Assembly (NCBI GenBank): GCA_029057985.1
Contig: JAIDYR010000049.1
Span: 1-48,843, forward strand
Direction of reading: 5' to 3'
Origin: Muribaculaceae bacterium
GTDB lineage: Bacteria; Bacteroidota; Bacteroidia; Bacteroidales; Muribaculaceae
Length of the DNA stretch: 48,843 bases
Below, piece by piece: positions 35,001 to 42,207 of this stretch. A model generated the notes under the pieces. It had not been told where the DNA came from. It saw nothing but the letters and a program-made list of their open reading frames with translations, and made no database searches. The position numbers and the translations under genes were made by a program. Positions within the stretch are counted from its first letter, which is position 1, and every line of letters begins with the position of its first letter.

Positions 35001-35706
35001 TCCCACGTTGCAGACCATCCGCCGTCGATTCAGCGAAATTGACCAGCTCACCAAACTCCCTCAGTTGAGGGATTTCTTTAAAGTGGTTGAGGATCTGCAG
35101 GAGGTTTTCCGCAATCTTCTCCAGGATTCGGAAGTGGTTGGCAATAAGTCGGAATATCTCGATATCGAGAGTCAGTTAAACGCTGCTGTCCGCAATGCCT
35201 GCATGGATTTCTGTGAGAAGCAGAACGTAGAGATAGAGAAAGAGATTGAAACATTGGTTTCCGGATATGACCTCTCGAAGCTCACCGATGAGCAAAAGGA
35301 GGCGATAGAAAGGAAGGGAGAAAGAGTAAGACTGTCGGAAGGCAACTGTTCGCTTTCTGACCTCAAGGCCGCCATCAATGAGTATAACCTGGCCTTCAAT
35401 CCCGGCGGTCCAATCAAGTATGGTATCAAGACCCAGATTGAGGATTTCCTCGCGGCCAACGAGCCTCCAACGGATTACGGAAATGACTCAACGGGAAATG
35501 AGCAATCCTCCAATGATGCAGATTCTTCCAATAATTCCAATTCCTCCAATGATTCCAATGACAACTCGACTTCCACTCCGAAGAAAAAACCGGTAAAGGT
35601 GAAGAGGAATCTTAGCAAGGCCGGTCTGAAGGATTTTATCGAGGAATTGAGAATGGCTATGGATGAGATGGCTGATAATGACACTGTTGAATTTAATCTT
35701 GAATAA
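32050..35706 (+). CDS. brxC: BREX ATPase BrxC
   Basis: A protein of about 1218 residues. Start: the frame opens with a TTG at 32044 overlapping the brxB stop, but ATG 32050 begins MKIQELFDDGKKLDRKIE, so I use it. Walker A is GFYGSGKSSF (residues about 72-81) and the Walker B/sensor region is KVLFILDELGAYV (about 257-269). The large AAA+/ORC-like N-terminal half is followed by a long helical region. Residues about 1140-1180 are a low-complexity Asn/Ser/Asp linker before a KKKPVKVKRN patch and an acidic tail. BrxC is essential for BREX exclusion and host methylation in studied systems. Confidence 0.92.
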   Translation: MKIQELFDDGKKLDRKIESVVTFADKDTDDLKKEINEYVVTDRLKNSYHTVVDRMQDGFSETANEVGIWVSGFYGSGKSSFAKYLGFSFDSSLIVDGVTFGEKLLNRIGETEVTQMHKSILNRFNPMVVMIDLATQHYTGKTMRVSDIIFFETLKALGLTVSKDAKIIEFNALLKDLGKYDEFVTLVRDRKRKDWEVIQKNDLLANLVADELAPVILPDYFHSKGEFKSLKIDALVSEDDRIKRLVNLIKQIKGKEKVLFILDELGAYVSTNEDLIFNMQGFMQNIKSIFRGDVWVIGTAQQTLTEDNPQAQLNSDKLFTLDARFPIKIDIEADDIKEIITKRLLGKSTRGTDRLKDMFKSNEGSIKMNTKLSIDNARSRYIQIPEPQKFADLYPFLPVHIDILMALLQKLASRTGGVGLRSVIRLIRDILVENHLAEESVGLLATPAQFYDVLRSDMEKNNDYKEIVIAANQAINRFQDSHLAIMICKAIAVMQILDDFPLTFDNICALLYNEIGKDTDKGKIRGLIEEIKSAPGITLEEVDAQYRFMTNAILSVKEERNHLTVSDQKRDEILKELVKDLLTPAPQVQIFGAKTIKPTVELSIGRRTQNIHSGDHLKINFSFVEASDFENVESRLRSESTENANEKTMYMVCTLPSPIEGLLNDIARDNAIVSAHINDNNKEVRDYLKSQEEDAKTKKQEVKRLLGQALGNSESIWRGQTEAVNATTYVSKSLKKFAEKTFEKFCYAPKSMGTNAVKDLSKYDNWASLPESLNPMGFVKADGSIDSGCDALREVYDYISFKDPDGNKLLSYFEAAKFGWAKDTTRYIVALLLKDNKIIVRAGAQSFKMLTDKAAEAMKNNTVFGHVGLSRNTEKQLTPAECLKAKKALTTLFNPGNIALTVDSIAKASFKAMTAGGFNDKAETLCRKFHEVGLAGEDKVEKAIGFAKRIITSEGVDGPTLFAQNPECADTMKYVIDVDKAEVLPTLQTIRRRFSEIDQLTKLPQLRDFFKVVEDLQEVFRNLLQDSEVVGNKSEYLDIESQLNAAVRNACMDFCEKQNVEIEKEIETLVSGYDLSKLTDEQKEAIERKGERVRLSEGNCSLSDLKAAINEYNLAFNPGGPIKYGIKTQIEDFLAANEPPTDYGNDSTGNEQSSNDADSSNNSNSSNDSNDNSTSTPKKKPVKVKRNLSKAGLKDFIEELRMAMDEMADNDTVEFNLE

Positions 35707-35709
35707 GAA

Positions 35710-38700
35710 ATGATAACAAAAGCTGCACGTTCAAGACTTCAATCGTTCGTAAATGATGCCAAGGATCTGCTTACAGATTTTGTGAAGCAGTCACTCCAAT
35801 CATCATACGGTATATGGGAGGACGGTGCTATACGTCCTGTCCACGATTTGCCTACCGATAACACTGAAATCATCCATACGGCAAGGTTGTTGCGTCAACG
35901 CATCGACCATATAAAAAATACTCTGCCAGGAGAATTTGAGGAGGGTTCCGTAGATGATAAAAAGCAGACTGCAAAGGCTATCAGTCAGCTCATAGCGGAG
36001 CAGGCTTTCACGCTCCTCAACCGTATGGCAGCTGTCAAGATGGCCGGAGAGCGAGGAATCATCCAACCTTCTATTTTCGGAGGATTTGAATCGGTCGGTT
36101 TCTCTCAATATGACGCTGTGACAGGGGGCGGGGCGGTCGGCACTACCTTCGAGCGTTACACATGGTTTATCTTCTCTATATTTGACGAACTATCAATTGA
36201 ATTGCCCGCTGTTTTCAACCGGTATAGTCCTTACGGTTTGCTGTGGTTCGATGAGATGACACTTCTCAAATTCTTCAATCTCATAAACGCAGAGGATTTA
36301 TCCGCATATTATGATTCGGCAACCGGAGAAACAATCAACTTCTGGCAGGAGGATGAAACCTTGGGCTGGATTTTCCAATATTACAACTCACTGGAGGAAC
36401 GCCGCAAGATGCGTGAGGAATCCACCAAGCCACGCAACAGCCGCGAGATGGCAGTCCGGAATCAGTTCTTCACTCCCGATTATGTCGTGGAGTTTCTGAC
36501 TGACAACAGTCTCGGACGTATATGGTGGGAAATGACCGATGGTAAATCCACGGCCATAGAGGAGAAATGCGAATACCTTATTCATCGTCCGGATGAGAAA
36601 TTCGAGAAGCGAGAAATTAAGGAACCTGCTGAATTGACCCTTCTCGACCCTACCTGCGGCTCGATGCACTTCGGCCTTTATGCCTTCGGAGTGTTCGAAA
36701 CCATCTACATGGATGCATGGGACAATCATCCTGATCTTTTGAAGGAATATAAATATGCGCTGACACGCGAAGAGTTTCATAAGATTGTTCCAAGACTGAT
36801 ACTGGAGCATAACATTTTTGGCGCGGAGATTGATCCACGTGCGTTACAGATAGCTGCTGTTTCCCTCTGGCTTCGAGCGCAGAAATCATGGGATGAGCAG
36901 AGTGTGGAATCGGCAGATCGTCCTGTAATCCGTAAGTCCAATCTTGTGCTTGCCGAGCCAATGCCCGGCAATAAGAAACTGTTGAGCCAGTTGACCAAAG
37001 AGATGGATGCTCCGATGCGGAAGCTCATTAAGACAGTTTGGAAAGAGATGTCTATTGCAGGAGAGGCCGGTCTGTTGCTTAAAATGGAGAAGGAGATTGA
37101 AGCGGATGTCGCCGATATTAAGAAAAACTGGCATAAGTATCGTGTGGCAAACGAATATGTGCTTGAGCTGACGGAAGAAGATCGTGAAAGCAATGAGGCT
37201 GTAACACGTGAAATTGAGCGAGTAAAGAAACTCAACAAAGAGGAATTCTTCGCAGAATTGAAGGATAATCTCACTAAACGCATTACAGAGCTATCTGAAC
37301 AGATGCCGGAAAATGAGGGTTACGAGAATGCCCTTTTCTCGGAGGATGCTGCTCGCGGTTTAGCTTTCATCGAACTTTGCATGCGTCGTTTTGATGTGAT
37401 AGTCATGAATCCTCCCTTCGGTGAAGGGAGTGAGGCATCGAGTCCGTATCTTGACAAGAATTATGATGCGTGGTGCAAGAATCTTGTCTGTGCCTTCTTT
37501 GACCGTATGCAAGAGATGCTTTCAAAAGGTGGTAAACTCGGAGCTATCTTTGATAGAACTGTGATGATAAAATCCAGCTATGAGGCCTTCCGGCGTAAGA
37601 ATCTTTGTGGCTATATTTCAGCTTGTGCCGATACGGGTTGGGAGGTTTTGGAAGCAAGTGTGGAAACCTCAACGTTTGTTATTGAAAAGGAATTTATAAA
37701 AAATAATGGTATTTTTATTGATGTCTTAGACGTATCTCAAAAGGACAAGAAGTTATTAGATAGAGTTCAGAATATTAATAAAGGAATAATAGATAGAAAA
37801 TTATATTCTGCATCTTCTGAAGAATTTGCCTATCTACCAAATAGTATAATTGGATACTATTTCGATAATGATGTCCTTCATACGTTTCAAAATCCTAACA
37901 TAGAAAATAGGGGATTTTATGCGATGCAAGGTATAGGATTTGTATCTCCTATTCATTTTAGACTATTTTATGAGATAATTGATGCTTCCAATTTCAAATT
38001 AATGTTTAATGGAAGTAATTATTCACTCTTCTATTGCTGTTACTATGATTGTACATCGTGGGAGAATAATGGTCAAAATGTGAAGGCGCATAAATCCTAT
38101 AGAAGTTCAAATTTAAATAGCCAATTTAATGCTGGGGTTTGTTATGGAGAACGTGGAGATATTTTGGATATGCAGATTTTTAAAAAAGACATGTTCTTTA
38201 CTAAAGAGGGTCTTGCCATAACTGAACCTAATAAAACCAATTCTTTGGCTCTTAACTCTATGTTTAATTCGATTTATGGGCAGTTTTTTTTAAATTTGTA
38301 TTCCGGACAGCATAAATGGACTGGATATACAAATCTTCTTCCTATGCCCGACTTCGAGACTAGACAGGAAGAGATTGAGCATATTGTAAATGAGATTATC
38401 AAGATTAAGCGTCACTGGTTCTCCCTTGATGAAACGAATCTTGAATATCATGGACTTATCAATCAGTTGGGGATTACAAATAACTTGAATGAGGCTTTCG
38501 ATAGGATGCAGGAAAGGCTGACCTGTGACTATGAGCGTTATCAAGAGTTGGTTAAGGCAAACGATGACCTATGGATGGATTTGGCTGAAATAGATCGAGA
38601 CAGTGATTTCCGTCAGACTCTCAATGACTATAAGTCACGTCGTCCTTACGAGGAATTACTTTCGATTGATAAGGCCTCAGATAAGAATATAATCAACCGG

Positions 38701-39702
38701 AAAATATTAACTTCTGAAATTCTTCAGGAGTTAGTTGGTATCGTCTTTGCTCGTTGGGAAATGGCTTACGCCAGCGGTGAAGCAACGATTCCGGAATTTG
38801 GAGATGTGTTTGATCCGTTGCCTTTTATGCCGGTAGTTCATTTTGATGGTTTTGTAAAAGAATTTTCCTTACCTGTAAATGAGAAAGAGAATATGCGGGC
38901 AAAATGGGGAGGAAGAATAAGTAAGTATATACCACATGAGACGATTAGTGGTATTCGTCTGGCTGGAGACAAATATAAAAATTTGACAGATTTAGTACGT
39001 GAAGCAATGTCTTATCTTTGGGGTGAACATGCCGCAGACATAGAAGCAGAGATGACAAAACTATTGGGCGTTGATTCACTACGAGATTGGTTTGATTCTC
39101 CAAATGGTTTCTTCGATTATCACTTCATGCGTTATACTAAGAGTCACCGAAAAGCTCCAATCTATTGGCCTATCTCTACTGAATCGGGAGAGATTTTCTG
39201 CTGGATATACTATCCGACACTCAATGCAGATACTCTAAAGCGAGTGACGCTGATGCTAGATGAGGAGATTGAACAGCTTCGTAGCCGGCTCAATCAGACA
39301 AGCGATACAGTTGCTGCCAATCGCCTTAATCAGAAGATTGACTCAATGCTGAACATGAAGAAGGAGATAACTAATGTCATCGCACTTCCATACGTTCCCA
39401 ACCATGATGACGGTGTGCCCGTCACTGCCGCTCCTTTGCGCAATCTCTTCGCCAACCGCAAATGGCAGAAGGAATGTGAGGAGAACTGGAGGAAACTCTC
39501 TTCCGGTGAGTATGACTGGAGTCATCTTGCATTCTCAATCCGTCCGGCGGAGGTGCGCAATAAAGCGAAGAAGGATTGGTGCATGGCTCTGACCCACGGA
39601 TTGGAGGAGATTTGTGAGAACAAGCCGAAAGAGAAGAAGGCTCACAAATCGAAGAAAGAGAAAGAACCGAAAGCGGGTAAGATAGATTTTGATTTCGATT
39701 AA
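35710..39702 (+). CDS. pglX: BREX adenine-specific DNA methyltransferase PglX
   Basis: A 1330-residue protein. N6-adenine methyltransferase motifs: FTPDYVVEFLTDNSLG (motif X-like), LLDPTCGSMHFG with D313-G317 (motif I), and NPPF at 567-570 (motif IV, in VIVMNPPFGEGS). The C-terminal third is helical, ends with a Lys/Glu-rich tail, and has ANRLNQKIDSMLNMKK. PglX marks the host DNA on one strand at a non-palindromic site. The stretch 37690-38340 (residues about 661-877), where target recognition is expected, is markedly more AT-rich than the DNA on both sides, a sign of specificity-domain exchange. Spacing to brxC is 3 bp. Confidence 0.93.
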   Translation: MITKAARSRLQSFVNDAKDLLTDFVKQSLQSSYGIWEDGAIRPVHDLPTDNTEIIHTARLLRQRIDHIKNTLPGEFEEGSVDDKKQTAKAISQLIAEQAFTLLNRMAAVKMAGERGIIQPSIFGGFESVGFSQYDAVTGGGAVGTTFERYTWFIFSIFDELSIELPAVFNRYSPYGLLWFDEMTLLKFFNLINAEDLSAYYDSATGETINFWQEDETLGWIFQYYNSLEERRKMREESTKPRNSREMAVRNQFFTPDYVVEFLTDNSLGRIWWEMTDGKSTAIEEKCEYLIHRPDEKFEKREIKEPAELTLLDPTCGSMHFGLYAFGVFETIYMDAWDNHPDLLKEYKYALTREEFHKIVPRLILEHNIFGAEIDPRALQIAAVSLWLRAQKSWDEQSVESADRPVIRKSNLVLAEPMPGNKKLLSQLTKEMDAPMRKLIKTVWKEMSIAGEAGLLLKMEKEIEADVADIKKNWHKYRVANEYVLELTEEDRESNEAVTREIERVKKLNKEEFFAELKDNLTKRITELSEQMPENEGYENALFSEDAARGLAFIELCMRRFDVIVMNPPFGEGSEASSPYLDKNYDAWCKNLVCAFFDRMQEMLSKGGKLGAIFDRTVMIKSSYEAFRRKNLCGYISACADTGWEVLEASVETSTFVIEKEFIKNNGIFIDVLDVSQKDKKLLDRVQNINKGIIDRKLYSASSEEFAYLPNSIIGYYFDNDVLHTFQNPNIENRGFYAMQGIGFVSPIHFRLFYEIIDASNFKLMFNGSNYSLFYCCYYDCTSWENNGQNVKAHKSYRSSNLNSQFNAGVCYGERGDILDMQIFKKDMFFTKEGLAITEPNKTNSLALNSMFNSIYGQFFLNLYSGQHKWTGYTNLLPMPDFETRQEEIEHIVNEIIKIKRHWFSLDETNLEYHGLINQLGITNNLNEAFDRMQERLTCDYERYQELVKANDDLWMDLAEIDRDSDFRQTLNDYKSRRPYEELLSIDKASDKNIINRKILTSEILQELVGIVFARWEMAYASGEATIPEFGDVFDPLPFMPVVHFDGFVKEFSLPVNEKENMRAKWGGRISKYIPHETISGIRLAGDKYKNLTDLVREAMSYLWGEHAADIEAEMTKLLGVDSLRDWFDSPNGFFDYHFMRYTKSHRKAPIYWPISTESGEIFCWIYYPTLNADTLKRVTLMLDEEIEQLRSRLNQTSDTVAANRLNQKIDSMLNMKKEITNVIALPYVPNHDDGVPVTAAPLRNLFANRKWQKECEENWRKLSSGEYDWSHLAFSIRPAEVRNKAKKDWCMALTHGLEEICENKPKEKKAHKSKKEKEPKAGKIDFDFD

Positions 39703-39717
39703 TAGGGGAACGACAAA

Positions 39718-42198
39718 ATGGATATACAAGGTTTTATAGTAGATAGCTGGCTATCGCGTCTTTCCGACAATCATCCCATCCTTGCGGTCTATGACCGAGA
39801 GGGAATCTATCATGAATTGTTGGACAGAGCCGAGGAGATGGGTATGATAGTGGTTGATACTACTCTCCAACCGATGATAGCCTACGATAAAATGTCGGAG
39901 GCTTGGGATGCGGTAAAGGAGAAAGCGGAAACACGGGTACTGATTTACCGCAACATCCAACGGCCAGCTGATGACACCACTCGCCGCGAAGACCCTTACT
40001 ATTCTTTTGCCCAAACCGGCCGATTCTTCCCTGAAGGGGCTCAAGACCAGCTTGAGCATATCTGCCATAGATTTCTTCCTACAAAGACTAAAGAGATTGA
40101 CACCCTCAAACGTAACGGCACACTTACTTTTGAGAATGTCAACAATCTTCAGGAGGATTCAAAATATCCGGCTTTGACCGCATTGACATCCGGCAATAGT
40201 CTCATAGAAATTGTTGTCGGTCTATTGGGATTGGAGACAGTGACGTCCCTTAGTTGGCTTCCGGAATGGGGACGCCTGGTCAACCAGCATTTCCCCGGAA
40301 TGAACACCACCGGTACACCGAATCTGAAAGAGGTGCAGGAGCGGATGTGGACGTATCTTCTTTTCAGTGAGTTCGTACTCGACCTTCCCGGTGTTCTGCC
40401 GGATTCCTTGTCGAGTGTGCCACGTGCCGGAGACTCACAGAAAACCGCCATTTACGACATCACCAAGCGTATCCGCAACTCCGTGGATATGCGCGACAAC
40501 TATGTGGAATCAGCCAATAAGGTAGCAAATGACCTGAATCTTGAATCACTCTTTTACGCTGCCGATGATTTAGGCGATATAGTGACATTCGCTTTTGAGA
40601 ACCGGGTGGAATATGATCGCCTGGCCAAGCTCCTTGAACTGCGCCAGATTCGCGATGCGGAGGAGTTATGGGAGAAAAACAGAAATTCAATCTGGTATAC
40701 CGCTGACAGGGAATCAAAGAATTTCTGGGATATTTCCAAAGCTGCGATAGACCTTTTCAAAGCAATCGAGAGAGGTGTGTCCTCTGCTCAAAACCGTAAT
40801 GAGATAATAGATTGGTATGCCAGGGATGGGTATAAGGCTGATTCTGCTTTCCGTCGTTTCCTGACATTATCCAAGCAGAATCAATATCCTCTAAATCAGA
40901 TTGCCAAGATAACCGATTTGGTGGATAATTCCTACCGGAATTTCAGCGACCGAACCGTTAGACTCTATCAGGAATTTACCAAGAACGATGGTTTTACGAT
41001 TGGTCAGACGGTGATGAACATAGGAGCCTTCGACCGACTCATCCTTCCTCTTCTCAAAAAGAGGAAACGGGTGGTGATGGTGATGGCCGACGCATTCCGC
41101 TATGAGATGGGTATGGAATTCCTATCCATGATTAAGCCACGCTTCGAGAAAGCGGAATGTGTGGCTTCAATAGCATATTTGCCTACGGTGACCCGTTGCG
41201 GTATGGCGGCTTTATTGCCGGAAGCGGAGACTTCACTTGAGTTGAAAACCGTGGATGGAAAACTCCAGCCATTCATCGGAGGAAAGATAATCGATTCTCC
41301 CGAAAAACGCGTCGAAGCAGTCAGGGAGGCCATCGGTGACTCCGTAAAGGTCAAGGATACGCTGTTAGAGAATTTCGTACCATCGGAGATAACCGGTGAT
41401 GTTCAATTGCTCATAATACGGAGCTTCAGGATTGACGGAGCCTGTGAAAGTAGTGGTGCGCAAGGTCTCGGCACCGTGGAGTTGGAAGTGCGAAGCCTAA
41501 TCCAGCAGTTGGAGAGGCTGAGGAATCTTAAATTCGATGATGTCTTTATCTTCGCCGACCACGGATTCATGCTTCAGTCAGGTTTCCGAGCAGGAGACAA
41601 GATAGAGAAACCGACGGGGAATGACATTGTTCTTTCCGAACGCCGTTGCATTGCGGGCAACCTGAATCAATCTGAAGACACTCTGCAATTAACTCCCTCA
41701 GAATTGGGAATCGCTGCCGATTTTCCAAAGATTGCTTTTGCCAAGAACTTCGGAGTGTTTGAATCAGGGAAAGCCTATTTCCATGAAGGACTTTCTTTGC
41801 AGGAGAATATTGTGCCGATCGTGCATGTTGTCCTCTCGAAAGAGAAGAAAGAGAGAAGAGGAGCAGCTTTTAGTCTTGATTACAAGGGACAGACTTCCGG
41901 AACAGTCAGGATCCAGCGGCCTCTTATTGGAGTGCAGGCAAATACTGCTGAATTATTTGGTGATGCTTTACGCGTGAAGATGGAAATCCGTAATGCAGCC
42001 GGGTCTATCGCCGGAGCCCCAGTTGATTCCGACTATTACGATGAGAATACCAGCATTCTATCACTTCCGGCTGCTGAGAAGATTAAACAGCCCATTGAAC
42101 TGATGGAAAATCTGATCGGAGACATAGTTATAACTCTTCTTGATCCTGATAGCAATGTAACTCTTGCTTCACTTCTTCTTAAAACAGACTTAAATTAA
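39718..42198 (+). CDS. pglZ: BREX phosphatase-fold protein PglZ
   Basis: An 826-residue protein. The alkaline-phosphatase-superfamily core is in the second half: RVVMVMADAFRYEMGMEFL with metal ligand D458, the region TVTRCGMAALLPEAE, and VFIFADHGFML with D614 and H615. The N-terminal 400 residues are helical, as usual for BREX-1 PglZ. The C-terminal beta-rich segment (SGTVRIQRPLIGV ... VTLASLLLKTDLN) is also typical. It acts with BrxB, BrxC and PglX; its physiological substrate is not established. It follows pglX by 15 bp and abuts brxL. Confidence 0.92.
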   Translation: MDIQGFIVDSWLSRLSDNHPILAVYDREGIYHELLDRAEEMGMIVVDTTLQPMIAYDKMSEAWDAVKEKAETRVLIYRNIQRPADDTTRREDPYYSFAQTGRFFPEGAQDQLEHICHRFLPTKTKEIDTLKRNGTLTFENVNNLQEDSKYPALTALTSGNSLIEIVVGLLGLETVTSLSWLPEWGRLVNQHFPGMNTTGTPNLKEVQERMWTYLLFSEFVLDLPGVLPDSLSSVPRAGDSQKTAIYDITKRIRNSVDMRDNYVESANKVANDLNLESLFYAADDLGDIVTFAFENRVEYDRLAKLLELRQIRDAEELWEKNRNSIWYTADRESKNFWDISKAAIDLFKAIERGVSSAQNRNEIIDWYARDGYKADSAFRRFLTLSKQNQYPLNQIAKITDLVDNSYRNFSDRTVRLYQEFTKNDGFTIGQTVMNIGAFDRLILPLLKKRKRVVMVMADAFRYEMGMEFLSMIKPRFEKAECVASIAYLPTVTRCGMAALLPEAETSLELKTVDGKLQPFIGGKIIDSPEKRVEAVREAIGDSVKVKDTLLENFVPSEITGDVQLLIIRSFRIDGACESSGAQGLGTVELEVRSLIQQLERLRNLKFDDVFIFADHGFMLQSGFRAGDKIEKPTGNDIVLSERRCIAGNLNQSEDTLQLTPSELGIAADFPKIAFAKNFGVFESGKAYFHEGLSLQENIVPIVHVVLSKEKKERRGAAFSLDYKGQTSGTVRIQRPLIGVQANTAELFGDALRVKMEIRNAAGSIAGAPVDSDYYDENTSILSLPAAEKIKQPIELMENLIGDIVITLLDPDSNVTLASLLLKTDLN

Positions 42199-42207
42199 TT
42201 GACAGAA

